A stretch of DNA of 64,000 nucleotides, from the NCBI GenBank assembly GCA_028564925.1, contig CM053033.1, positions 204,152,107 to 204,216,106 on the forward strand, read 5' to 3'. Origin of the DNA: Lithobates sylvaticus (taxonomy: Eukaryota; Chordata; Amphibia; Anura; Ranidae). How positions within the stretch are numbered: position 1 is the first letter of the stretch; the number at the start of each line of letters is the position of its first letter. Shown piece after piece: positions 32,588 through 43,056 of this stretch. Both the position numbers and the translations under genes were made by a program. Under the pieces are notes generated by a model. It saw only the letters and a list, made by a program, of their open reading frames with translations. It did no database searches and was not told the DNA's origin.

Positions 32588-33457
32588 CCGGACCATTTTG
32601 CTGGCTTAAGACCGGACCACTTTTTGCGATTCGGCACTACGTCGCTTTAACTGACAGTTGCGCGGTCGTGCGACGTGGCTCCCAAACAAAATTGACGTCC
32701 TTCTTTTCCCACAAATAGAGCTTTCTTTTGGTGGTATTTGATCGCCCCTGCAGTTTTTATTTTTTGCGCTATAAACAAAAAACTGCAACAATTTTGAAAA
32801 AAATTCAATATTTTTTTACTTTTTGCTATAATAAATATCCCCCAAAAATATATAAAAAAAAAAAAATTTTTTCTCAGTTTAGGCCGATACGTATTCTTCT
32901 ACATATTTTTGGTAAAAAAAATCGCAATAAGCGATTATTGATTGGTTTGCGCAGAAGTTAAAGCATTTACAAAATAGGGGATAGTTTTATAGCATTTTTA
33001 TTAATAATTATTTTTTTACTAGTAATGGCAGCGATCAGCGATTTTTATTGTGACTGCGACATTATGGCGGACACATCGGACATTTTTGACACATTTTTGG
33101 GACCATCGTCATTTATACAGCAATCAGTGCTATTTAAATGCACTGATTCCTGTGTAAATGACACTGGCAGTGAAGGGGTTAACCACTAGGTGGCAGAGTA
33201 GGGGTTAAGTGTTCCTAGAGGCGTGGTACTAACTGTTGGGGGCGTGGCTGTGAGCTAGTGAACACAGATCTCTGCTCCAATCACAGGGAGCAGAGATCGG
33301 TGTCACTAGTTGCTAGGCAGAACGGGGAGATGCTGTTTACTTCCGCATCTCCTCGTTCAGCCATCCCGTGAGACGATCGGGGGACGTACCTGTACGCCCT
33401 TATGCCTGTCCGTGCCATTCTGTCGACGTACATCGTCGTGCGCCGGTCGGGAAGCGG
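32588..33457 (-). mobile_element. Family A TTAA MITE, copy 5
   Basis: In reverse, from CCATTTTGCTGGCTTAAGAC to CGCCGGTCGGGAAGCGG before TTAA 33458-33461. It is nearly complete, but the left TTAA is not preserved. CR1 sequence resumes at once (AGCAATCAACTGAGCTGGCC). Confidence 0.8.
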
Positions 33458-33461
33458 TTAA

Positions 33462-34267
33462 AGCAATCAACTGAGCTGGCCAGAACCACCTCTGGAGGGA
33501 GTCTATTCCACATTTTCACAGCTCTTACTGTGAAGAAAACTTTCCGTATTTGGAGATGAAATCTTTTTTCCTCTAGATGTAAAGAGTGTCCCCTTGTCCT
33601 CTGTGATGACCTTAAAGTGAATAACTCAACACCAAGTTCACTATATGGACCCCTTATATATTTGTAAATGTTGATCATATCCCCCCTTAATCCCCTTAAG
33701 AGAGAATAAATTCAGTTCCTCTAATCTTTCCTCATAGCTGAGCTCCTCCATGCCTCTTATCAGTTCGGTGGCCCTTCTCTGCATTTTCTCCAGTTCCCCG
33801 ATATCCTTTTTGTGAAAACTGAACTGCATATTCCAGATGAGGTCCTACTAATGATTTGTACAGGGGCAAAATGATATCTCTCTCTCTCTGGAGTCCATAC
33901 CGCTCTTAATACAAGAAAGGATTTTGCTCGCTTTGGAAACCGCAGCTTGGCATTGCATGTTATTATTGAGCTTATGATCTACCAAAACCCCCAGATCCTT
34001 CTCCGCTATGGATCCCCCAGTTGTACTCCCCCTAGTATGTATGATGCATGCATATTCCTAGCCCCCAAGTGCATAACTTTACATTTATCAACATTAAACC
34101 TCATCTGCTACATAGTCGCCCAATTAGACAGAACATTGAGGTCGGCTGGTAAATTGGAGACCTCTTGTAAGGACGTTATTCCACTGCATAGCTTGGTGTC
34201 ATCTGCAAAGACAGAAATGGTACTTTTGATCCCAGACCCCAATATCATTTATAAAGGTATTAAACAG
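33462..34267 (-). pseudogene. CR1 LINE RT C-terminal fragment
   Basis: On the minus strand, blocks read [55 protein letters not shown] and LPPEVV, the conserved C-terminal tail of CR1 ORF2. Upstream blocks (about 33950-34260) are recognisable only as DNA. Frame changes separate them. This part corresponds to sequence downstream of the 10.8-11.7 kb fragment, plus overlap. Confidence 0.8.
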
Positions 34268-34270
34268 TAA

Positions 34271-34692
34271 GGCCCCTTTCACACCGGGGCAATTTTCATG
34301 CGGTGCAGCGCTAAAAATAGCGCCTGTTCACCGCATGAAAAAATCCGGCCCCTTTAACTCCAGTGTGAAAGCCGGCGGGCTTTCACACTGGAGCGGTGCG
34401 CTAGCAGGATGACAAAAAAAGTCCTGCTAGCAGCATCTTTGGAGCGGGATAGGAGCGGTGTGTTCACCATTGAATAGAATGGGACACCGCGGTGAAACCG
34501 CGGCAATACCGCCGCAAAGCGCCGCTACGGCGGCGCTCTGCGGGGGTGTTTTAACCCTTTTTCGGCCGCTCGCGGGGGGTAAAACCGCACCACGAGCGGC
34601 TGAAAACCGCGGTGAAAACGACGGTAAAGCAGCGCTAAATATAGCGCTGCTTTACCGTCACCGCGGCTCCCCGCCCCAGTGTGAAAGGGGCC
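34271..34692. mobile_element. Harbinger-like MITE, copy 2, in CR1
   Basis: Ends GGCCCCTTTCACACCGGGGC and GCCCCAGTGTGAAAGGGGCC have TAA at 34268-34270 and 34693-34695. It is the same family as 5316-5757, in the opposite internal orientation. Removing it and one TAA leaves continuous CR1 sequence (AAACAGTAAGGGTCCCAGCA). Confidence 0.88.
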
Positions 34693-34753
34693 TAAGGGTC
34701 CCAGCACTGAACCTTGGGGTACACCACTGATAACCTTCCACCATTCAGAGTAA

Positions 34754-35176
34754 TGCCGCGTACACACAATCGGAATTCTCGTCGGAAAAAACTCTGACGG
34801 TTTTTCCGACGGAATTCCGACGGAATTCCGCTCAAGCTGTGTTGCCTACACACGGTCACACCAAATTCCGATGGTCAATAACACAGCGGCATAAAACACG
34901 TTCGACAGCACTATAAAAGGGAAGTTTAATGCTTCTGAGCATGCGTCAAATTGTTTCCGAGCATGCAGAATTTTGCGTGTCGGAATTGCATACACACGAT
35001 CGGAAAATCCGATAGAAAGGTTTTCTGTCGGAAAAATTGAGAACAGGTTCTCAATCCAAAGTCCGTCGGAAATTCCGACAGAAAAAGACCGTTGGGTATA
35101 CACACGGTCGGAAAATCCGATGAAAAGCTCCCATCGGACAGTTTTGATCGGAAATTCCGACCGTGTGTACGCCGCA
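34754..35176 (-). mobile_element. Family D MITE, copy 3, in CR1
   Basis: Ends TGCCGCGTACACACAATCGG and CCGTGTGTACGCCGCA are flanked by TAA on the left and TTA on the right. It is collinear in reverse with copies 2 and 4. CR1 sequence continues on both sides. Confidence 0.82.
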
Positions 35177-35280
35177 TTAGAATCATTAACCACTACTCTC
35201 TGAATTCTGTAATTTAGTCAGTTTTCTATCCATTTACAAATTGATCTTTTCAAACCTGTAGACTTTACCTTACACATGAG

Positions 35281-35581
35281 CCGCTCATATCCGTGCAAAA
35301 TTGTTCACTTCTACAAAATAAACAAATAGGGCAAGTGTAGGGATTTGCATGCCTGCTGGTTTATATTCATTATCTAGAACCGAAGGCAAACATTTTATTT
35401 TTTTAATTTTGAACAGAGTAAAGGAGGTTATCACTCCTGTCAGGTTAGTCTCCCAATCTGTGACCCATTGGAGAGATTTCCCTTCACTTCCTGTCCTATA
35501 GCCTGAACAGAAATTGAGGGGAAATCTCTCCAAAGTACTAGTGTCCCCATTGGAAGATTTCCCCTAAAACCTAGTAGGTGG
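35281..35581. other. Unclassified DNA with a dispersed-repeat copy
   Basis: 35445-35580 is the inverted relative of 29525-29690. The rest shows no gene. Confidence 0.5.
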
Positions 35582-36095
35582 GGTGCAGCGTAGTGCGGCG
35601 ATAACACAAACAGTCCAAGTGCAATGTAAAAAACTTGTATTGAAGAAATGCAAAGACAGTTCACAATAAGCCTTGAGGGAAGGCAGCCCATCAGGGAACA
35701 TTCAAGGGTCCCAACAGCATGTAGAGAGCAGGTTTCAGCCGAACTGACAGCAGCCGTGTTAAGAGGGGTGGAATGGGGCTTAGCCGTCTCATGCCCAGAC
35801 AGGAAGATATCCAGAGAAGTTGTTTTCCCTCCTTGTCAGGGACATTTCCCTGCCGCTAGTTCTGTCCCTAACACATGGGGTACCTGTCCCTACCACTCAC
35901 AAATGTGTGCCACACCTGGGAGCCAGGGCCCTAAATAGTCTCTGTCTGACCCAAGATGGCTGATCAAGTCACATGGGGCGGCTGCATCCAATCGGATAGC
36001 TTCCCCAGTGACCTCGGAAACCATAGAGGAATCATGTTCCTCTTGACTTCCTCTCCAACTGCAAAGCTCCTGCGGACAAGCGCCACCTACAGTCT
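35582..36095 (-). mobile_element. Possible solo LTR
   Basis: Read in reverse it starts TGTAGGTGGCGCTTGTCC, has a CTATTTAGGGCCCTGGCTCC promoter-like block, and near its end TTCTTCAATACAAGTTTTTT, where a polyadenylation signal would lie. The size (~0.5 kb) fits an LTR. No internal region or confirmed target duplication is present. It is a fossil; the family is not resolved. Confidence 0.35.
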
Positions 36096-36170
36096 AAATA
36101 ATTAAAAAGGTTTTACCTTACGTATCTATAATGCTCCCTGAGGAAGCCTTTTATTTGCTATTGAGGCAGA

Positions 36171-36600
36171 TATTATTATTATTATTATTATTACAGGATT
36201 TATATAGTGCCAACAGTTTACGCAGCGCTTTACAATATAAAAGGGAGACAATACAGTTATAATACAATAAAATACAAGAGGATTAAGAGGGCCCTGCTCA
36301 GAAGAGCTTACAATCTAATAGGGTGGGGGAGGTGGTACAAAAGGTTGTAACTGTGGGGAATGAGCTCATGGAAGTGGTAAAAGATTAGTTGGAGACGTGA
36401 TAGGCTTCCCTGAAGAGATGAGTTTTTTAGGGATTGCCTGAAGGTAGATAGAGTAGGGGATAGCCGGACAGGTGGAGGTAGCGAGTTCCAGAGGATGGGA
36501 GAGACTCTGCAGAAATCCTGGAGACGAGCATGGGAGGAGGAAACGAGAGAGCTTGAGAGTAGGAGGTCTTGAGAAGAGATATTTTGGGAACATTCAATAG
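36171..36600 (-). mobile_element. L2-clade LINE 3' region
   Basis: It begins with (ATT)n and GATTTATATAGTGCCAACAG plus TTTACGCAGCGCTTTACAA, the reversed L2 tail, followed by CAGAGGGCCCTGCTC-like and GAGCTTACAATCTAATAGGG blocks shared with the copy at 48138. Coding sequence is barely reached. Confidence 0.8.
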
Positions 36601-36601
36601 A

Positions 36602-36725
36602 ATCTCATACTAGGACTAATTTTAGACAGGAGCCAATTAATCTACCAGCATGTCTTGAAGTGTGGAAGGAAAGCCAAGTAAGCACAGGGAGAACATGCAA
36701 ACTCCATGCAGATTGTGCAGATTCT
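36602..36725 (-). mobile_element. tRNA-derived SINE body fragment
   Basis: AGCCAATTAATCTACCAGCA, GGGAGAACATGCAAACTCCA and TGCAGATTGTG are the reverse of the SINE body seen at 19003-19130, extended toward its 3' end. The tRNA head is missing. Confidence 0.7.
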
Positions 36726-37177
36726 GCACAAAAATACCCTCTTCCATATCACATAGGCGTCTATGTAAGCTTTTTTTCCGCATTAGCAGAGCCATCACAA
36801 TTAATCCCTGTAATATGTCTAACGTGTATATTTCCTATGATCATCAGCTCCACCTAGTGGCCACAATGTGGTATTTTCCTGGTTGTATGTTTTTTAGGAA
36901 AATACAGGCAGACTTCTTTTTCTCTGGGCATTCGTCCCCAGGAGCATACTGCCATAAGTGTACATACTGCCAGCCCTGTCCAGCTGCAGCAGCTCTCAGC
37001 CTCTAATTGAGAGATAATGTACACAACATACAGAATAGAAATGTTTATCTGAGAACATTTTACAGGATAAAAGGAGGTGCACACTGACTTTATATACTGT
37101 TGCACCAATCCCACATTTATCTTTTTATTTTTTTTGTGTGAACTTTATTGAAACGTCAGAGTGACATTTCATTAAAA
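36726..37177. other. Unclassified DNA
   Basis: No gene or terminal repeat is recognised. Confidence 0.4.
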
Positions 37178-37892
37178 AAAAGAGCGACAATTTTGAAAAA
37201 AATTCAATATTTTTTACTTTTTGCTATAATAATATCCCCCAAAAAAATATTAAAACAAATTTCTTCATCAGTTTAGGCCAATATGTATTCTTCTACATAT
37301 TTTTGGTAAATACAATCGCAATAAGCGTATATTGATTGGTTTGCGCAAAAGTTATAATGTCTACAAAATAGGGGATAGATTTATGGCATTTTTATTATTT
37401 ATTTATTTTTTACTAGTAATGGCGGCAGTCTGCGATTTTTAGAGGGACTGCAACATTGCGGCCGACAGACACTTTTGACACTTTTCTGGGACCATTGACA
37501 TTTATACAGCGATCAGGGCTAAAAATAGCCAACGATCACTGGCAGGGAAGGGGTTAACACTAGGGGGCGATCAAGGGGTTGTGTTCCCTGGGAGATGTTT
37601 CTAACTGTGGGGGCAGTGTAGTGACTGGAGGAGGAGAGAGATCGCTGTTCTTGATCACTAGGAATAGACGTTCTCTACTCCCCTGTCAGAACGGGGATCT
37701 GTTTACATTGTGGCTCTCTGTGGAGCGATCGCGAGTCGCCGGCGAACGGCGCGGCAGCCGGCCACGCGCTAAGGCTCTGGCGTCGTGTGCATGCCCCCTA
37801 TCGCTCTTAAAGCGGCTGACATACACCTACGGCGATTTGCGCAGCTGTGCCAACCTGCCGCAGTATAATGATGGCGGCTGTTCAGCAAGCAG
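37178..37892 (-). mobile_element. Family A TTAA MITE, copy 6 (end lost)
   Basis: It enters the family at GAGCGACAATTTTGAAAAAA and continues in reverse to TTCAGCAAGCAG before TTAA 37893-37896. The right terminal region is worn: CGGTCGG has become CAGCAAG. Confidence 0.7.
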
Positions 37893-37930
37893 TTAATCTA
37901 AACCCACAGCAATTACCCAGACTCACTTAA

Positions 37931-39306
37931 AGAGGAACTGCAGTCTGCTCACATAATTTGTTATAAAAACATCTTGGCATTCTGAAGCTTCCCTCCAACT
38001 TTACATATTATTTTATATATACTGTGATTCTGTACTTTCCAAATATGCTGCAGAGATCTCCCTCCACTGAGTCTGGTTACATCCATTTTAACTGTGGGTA
38101 GCTGAAGCTGCTGCCTGTAGACTTCCTGGATTTACACAGACACACAGAGGCACAACTCCAGCTCTGCAGCTCTCATTGGCCCTCTTATGGCTCATCCCCC
38201 CTTTCTTCCTGGCAAACTCTCATGAGAGTGAGAGAGAGAGCTGTGCATGATGTCATAAGCCTAGGGTTTTTACCAGACAAGAAACAGGAAGTGGGCTGTA
38301 TAAGGTATTTACTGGCAGAAAAAAAATGTTTTACTATCCAAAGTTAACCACTTCAGCCCCGGAAGATTTTACCCCCTTCCTGACCAGAGCACTTTTTGCT
38401 ATTCGGTACTGCGTCGCTTCAACTGACAATTTCACGGTCGTGCGACGCTGTACCCAAACAAAATTGGCGTCCTTTTTTCCCCACAAATAGAACTTTATTT
38501 TGGTGGTATTTGATCATCTCTGCGTTTTTTTGTTTTTTTTTGCGCTATAAACAAGAAAAGACTGACAATTTTGAAAAAAAAAACGCAATATTTTTCACTT
38601 TTTGCAATAATAAAAATCCCCCAAAAATATATAAAAAAAACAATTTTTTTCCTCAGTTTAGGCCTGTATTCTTCTACATATTTTTGGTAAAAAAAATCTC
38701 AATGAGCGTATATTGATTGGTTTGTGCAAAAGTTATAGCATCTTAAAAATAGGGCATAGTTTTATGGCATTTTTATTATAATTTTTTATTTACAAAATTT
38801 ACGTCCTTTTTTTTCCCCACAAATAGAGCTTTCTTTTGGTGGTATTTGATCGCCTCTGTGTTTTTTATTTTTTGCGCTGTAAACAAAAAAAAAACGAGAA
38901 TTTTGAAAAAAACACAATATTTTGTAGTTTTTGCTATAATAAATATCCCTATTTTTTTTTTTTAAAAAGCTATTTTTTTTCTGTTTGGGCCGATATGTAT
39001 TCTTCTACATATTTTTGTAAAATAAAAATCACTATAAGCATATATTGGTTGGTTTGCGCAAAAGTTATAGTGTCTACAAAATAGGGGATAGATTTCTAAC
39101 ATTTTTATTATTTTTTAATTTTTTTTTACTCGTAATGGCGGCGACCCTAGTGGTCGCCTAAGGAAGCGACATAACATAGCGCCGATTCGCCTGCCCGTGC
39201 CATTCTACCGCAGTACAACTGCGGTGCCTGGTCGGGAACAGGTTAAAACAACAACGGCAGAAGATTTAATAGATGGAAAGATGAAAAAAATGACTGAAGG
39301 TCCGCT
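37931..39306 (+). mobile_element. TTAA MITE hosting family A
   Basis: The ends AGAGGAACTGCAGTC and GACTGAAGGTCCGCT are imperfect complements between TTAA 37927-37930 and 39307-39310. Its own sequence is about 480 bp. The family A copy 7 lies inside, at a TTAA. Confidence 0.75.
38348..39242 (-). mobile_element. Family A TTAA MITE, copy 7, with internal duplication
   Basis: TTAA occurs at 38344-38347 and 39243-39246. It starts CCACTTCAGCCCCGGAAG. The block from AAATTGGCGTCC to AGGGCATAGTTTTATGGCAT (38460-38770) is followed by a second, diverged version (38795-39110). The GC-rich hairpin section of other copies is shortened. Confidence 0.8.
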
Positions 39307-39310
39307 TTAA

Positions 39311-39686
39311 CTACTGCGAGTCAGCATAAACTTATCTAACTAAACTGTACACTAGAGGGTGCTATAATATAAAGGAACATAGTAAATACAGTTTAGTATA
39401 CAAAGTATAACATGTTGTGGGCATGTCTGTGCAACAGAAGAAGAAACTACATATCCCATAGTCCCTGGGTCTCTCGTTCTAGTGCTCTACAGGTGTAGTA
39501 ATTGGATATGACACAGCCTTATACAAGCAGATCATTCACAGACACACACAGAGGTTACCATGCAGCTGGGAGATGTTTTTTCAGGGCTCCCACCCAAAAC
39601 AGGAAGTTGGTGAATAAGGACAGGCTAGCTGTAGCAAACCTGCAGCCACCACAAGTGAGACCATCATTACAAGGCAAACAAACCAT
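39311..39686. other. Unclassified DNA
   Basis: No gene is seen. AGAAACTACATATCCCATAG near 39443 is the kind of sequence found in worn foldback MITEs. Confidence 0.35.
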
Positions 39687-39694
39687 GCAGGGAA

Positions 39695-40513
39695 CAGTGT
39701 TGGTCATCTTACTTTAAAAAAGTAATTAGTTGAGTTACAAATTACTTCTCCCAAAAAGTTATTGCGTTAGTAACTCAGTTACTACATTGGAAAAGTAATT
39801 AGTTACGCAGCAAAGTAACTGACTTTTTTTTTTTAATATTCTATACGTGTAACTAAGGGGCGGGTCTAGTATTACTGTAACCAAGGGGTGCATTTATTAT
39901 TATTGTTATATATCATGTAACCAAGGAGCTGCTCTTTTATTACTCTAATCAAGGGGCAGATCTGTTATAGCGTGTAAGCAAGGGGCGGGTCTATTATTAT
40001 ATCGTGTAAGTGGCGGGTCTATTATAATTATATCGTGTAAGGGGCGGATGGCTACAGAAGAGGGTGAATGTTAAATTAATGGGCAGAGCTCGATATATAA
40101 CAATAATAATAAATGCGCCCCTTGGCTACAGTAATACTAGACCCACCCCTTAGTTACACGATAGACGCCCCTTGCAGAGTAGCACGAGCATCGGGAGCGT
40201 GCGGCATCGCCTCGTACAATTACATGTTAACTGCGCCTGCGCGGTGTAGAATTTACTCAGAGCTGTTTAGGTTCGGCAATTTTCGTAAGCTCCGTAGTCC
40301 TTCGTACTGTGCAAGCACTGCGCCTGCGCAGTACAGGGGGTCCTTATCCGGCGGGGGAACTTTTTTCGTCAGGACACCGGAATTACACTACTGCCATCTG
40401 GTGGCGGTAGCAGTAATTGCGGTAACGCCGCCCAAGTAATGGGTTACCCTCTAGTAACTGCGTAACTGCGTTAAGTAACTCTGTTTATTTTAACTCAGTT
40501 ACTTACATCACTG
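39695..40513. mobile_element. hAT MITE, 819 bp, perfect 8-bp TSD
   Basis: The ends are CAGTGTTGGTCATCTTAC and TTACATCACTG. GCAGGGAA is present at 39687-39694 and 40514-40521. TAACTCAGTTACT motifs near both ends and a long inner inverted pair (39847-39910 against 40100-40160) make a cruciform-prone structure. It is non-coding. Confidence 0.85.
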
Positions 40514-40521
40514 GCAGGGAA

Positions 40522-40784
40522 TATAATTACACTGATACAATAGAAATCATTTAATACATGAAAAAAATTGAAAATGTACAATGCCTTTCTCAAATGATGT
40601 TCTTATACACTGTAATGCCATACATAAAGGCTCCTGTGCCTTAAGTCTCATGTTCCTCCCGGCATTGCACAGGTAGGGCACTGAAGAGGAGAAATGTCTT
40701 ACATAAGTCATTTGGCTTTATGGATTTGTTGTGCCCAAGTAGGAATCTACTCTAAAGTTAAGACTTTGATTCTTTTGTATTGGA
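40522..40784. other. Unclassified DNA
   Basis: No feature is recognised between two hAT-type MITEs. Confidence 0.35.
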
Positions 40785-41563
40785 CAGACATCTCAACTAT
40801 CCCGCAAATCGCAGGAGTCTCCTGCATTTGGGTGCGAGCTCCCGGTCCCCCGCGAGCGCCGGGCGATCTCCCGGCTGTGCCTGTCACTCAGCCACAGACA
40901 GAGCAGCCCGAGTGGCCGAATAGAATACGTGAGTGACAGGGGGCGCTTCCCTCTTCCTCCGCTACGTCAGTTACACACATAGCGGTCGGAGCTGAGTGTA
41001 AAAAACGTTGGTTGCCCTCCTCCTAGACCAGCTCGTGTGATAGACAGAACACTGCATCTATCACACGAGCTGGTCTAGGAGGAGGGCGGGACTTTTGTCA
41101 CAGCGCGGCCAAAGTTTTCAGAGAATTCCGAGACACGGCGGGGGATGCCTGCTGTGTGTAATCCAGACACTGACCATAGTAAGGCTGCGGTTATGAGCGC
41201 GGTAAGGCTGCAATTATGGGCACTGTAAGGCTGCAATTATGGGCATGGTGAGACTGCGATTATGGGCGCTGTAAGGCTGTGATTATGGGCACGGTGAGGC
41301 TGGGGTTATGGGCTTGGTGAGGCTGCGATTATAGGCACGGTGAGGCTGCGATTATGGGCCACGGTAAGGCTGCAATGATGGGCGCGGTGAGGCTGGGATT
41401 ATGGGCACAGTAAGGCTGCGATTATGGGCACAGTGAGGCTGCGATTATGGGAACGGTAAGGCTGCAATGATGGGCACGGTGAGGCTGCATTTAATTGGGG
41501 GGGGGGGTTCAGCGGCGGCGCAAAACCCTTTTTCAAATTAGTTTTTGCAGGTTGGGATGTCTG
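40785..41563. mobile_element. hAT-like MITE with internal minisatellite
   Basis: CAGACATCTCAACTATCC and its near complement GGTTGGGATGTCTG are flanked by TATTGG on both sides, offset by one base, so the duplication is imperfect. A perfect ~28-bp inverted pair (CTAGACCAGCTCGTGTGATA / TATCACACGAGCTGGTCTAG, 41024-41083) lies in the middle. Confidence 0.65.
41180..41492 (+). repeat. 23-bp minisatellite, ~14 units
   Basis: The unit is GTGAGGCTGCGATTATGGGC plus ACG, with GTAAGG and CAATGATG variants. It lies in the right half of the MITE, next to a G-tract. Confidence 0.88.
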
Positions 41564-41604
41564 TATTGGGTCTTAGAATTTGGTCAACACATTATGCAGG
41601 CTTA

Positions 41605-42071
41605 GTGCCCATTCACACTACAGCAACTTGGGATCCGACTTGTCACACCTCAAGTTGCCCCAAGTTGCTGGACATAAGAAATTCCACTGAAGTCAATGAG
41701 AGCCGTCTTAATGCACACTACTCAAGTTGCTCCGACTTCAGAAAAGGTTCCTGTACTACTTCAAGGTGACTTCTAGGCAACTTGCACCCATAGATTTCAA
41801 TGGAAGTTGCCTCCAAGTCGGATCTCCATCTATATTGAAGCGACTTTACAGGAAAAATAAAATAATTTACCCAGGTACTTCCCACGTTTGCCCAGGCAAC
41901 CCCCTCCCTCCCACAGGGCTTATTATTCTGTGATTGGCCACAGCCAAAGTCGCCTGTCCTGGAGGCAACTTTAAGTTGCGTTGTAAGTTGAGCAAAGTCG
42001 CGCTGAGGTCACCTCCATATCGCCTTGCAAAGTCGCGCTGTAAGTCGGGTTGCCCCTGTGTGAACCGAGCC
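41605..42071. mobile_element. Harbinger-like MITE, TTA duplication
   Basis: GTGCCCATTCACAC at the left and GTGTGAACCGAGCC at the right lie between TTA 41602-41604 and 42072-42074. Inner parts repeat CAAGTTGC/CAACTTG palindromes. It is non-coding. Confidence 0.7.
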
Positions 42072-42074
42072 TTA

Positions 42075-42443
42075 GGCTGCATTCACACCTGAGCGTAGCT
42101 TTTCAGGCAGAAAATCGCGCGAATTGCGGCGTTTTTTGGCGGCGTCTTTTACCGCGATTTGCGGCGTTTTTTACCGCGATTCGCTGCGTTTTTTACCGCG
42201 TTTTGCCGCGAATTTTGTGCAGAGCAAAAGGTCACCAATGTAAAAAGATTAAAAACGCCCAAATCTGCCCGATTCGCGTGACAAAAAAAGGGTCCGGAAC
42301 TTGTTTGAGCTTCAGGCGTAGGGCTTCAGGCGTTTTGGAGTGGAGATGTGAACCATCTCCATAGAGAATAATGTATTTTTTCCCCTCTAGCGTTTTGTAG
42401 CTTCAGGCTTCAAGCTACAAAACGCTCAGGTGTGAATGCAGCC
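42075..42443. mobile_element. Harbinger-like MITE abutting the previous one
   Basis: Perfect termini GGCTGCATTCACACCTGAGC and GCTCAGGTGTGAATGCAGCC. The left flank TTA is shared with the preceding element; the right flank is TAA. The interior is rich in GCGTTTTTTACCGCG. Confidence 0.75.
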
Positions 42444-42446
42444 TAA

Positions 42447-43052
42447 ATATTGCATTTTTTACAAAACTCAGCATCACACAGTATGCAAGGTAGAATTAGC
42501 CAATCAGAAGCTTTGCACATATAGAACAGCTATAACAAAATATTATAATCCATTTTTTTTCTAGCCAACTCCTATTACTCTGAACAATCTTGACGTTTGT
42601 TTACATTTACTTCCTTGAATTCTGGGACACGTAGTTACTATGTCCTGTGAGTAAGCACTGCTGTGTCCCAAATTTCACAGAGCCTGCTTTCTGAACTGCA
42701 GAGGTGCTGAGAGGAGGAGTTTCAGGAGGCGGAGTCAGTTCAGGAATCACTGCTTGCAGGCAGCAAGGTACCATGGGACATGTAGTCCTTAGAAATGGAA
42801 AGTAAACAGCAGAGGAGAAACTGCAACGCATGCATGGAAGATGTGGAAAGAGATGGTCAGCAATATTTTTCAGGAAAGTTTATATTGGGTTGTCAATAAT
42901 ACCTATTGTTTGTGTTGTTATTTCAATGCTGATGTTATACAATGAAAGTGTATGTTGTGACCAAAGAACTTCTTTATCAGACCAAGAGAGAGCAAATAGG
43001 GGAAGTCAATTGTTAGAGTTTACATACATTTTAACGCCTGGCACCATCATTT
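42447..43052. other. Unclassified DNA with a possible foldback MITE
   Basis: TTCTGGGACACGTAGTTAC near 42618 and ACCATGGGACATGTAGTCC near 42770 are opposed and may bound a ~200-bp foldback element. No gene is seen. Confidence 0.4.
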
Positions 43053-43056
43053 TTAA

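Larger units (their letters stand above)
31914..35280 (-). mobile_element. CR1-clade LINE split by four MITEs
   Basis: The 3' end is at 31914 (TACATAGGTTGAAAAAAGAC). CR1 sequence occupies about 31914-32175, 33458-34270, 34693-34753 and 35177-35280, roughly 1.2 kb in all. The parts are collinear with a CR1 3' half in reverse. Each gap is filled by a MITE with its own ends. It is 5'-truncated in the RT domain. Confidence 0.82.

Noticed and set aside
21740-41500. CRISPR-like direct repeats
   Set aside because: The tandem arrays have no unique spacers and lie inside eukaryotic MITEs. They are minisatellites.
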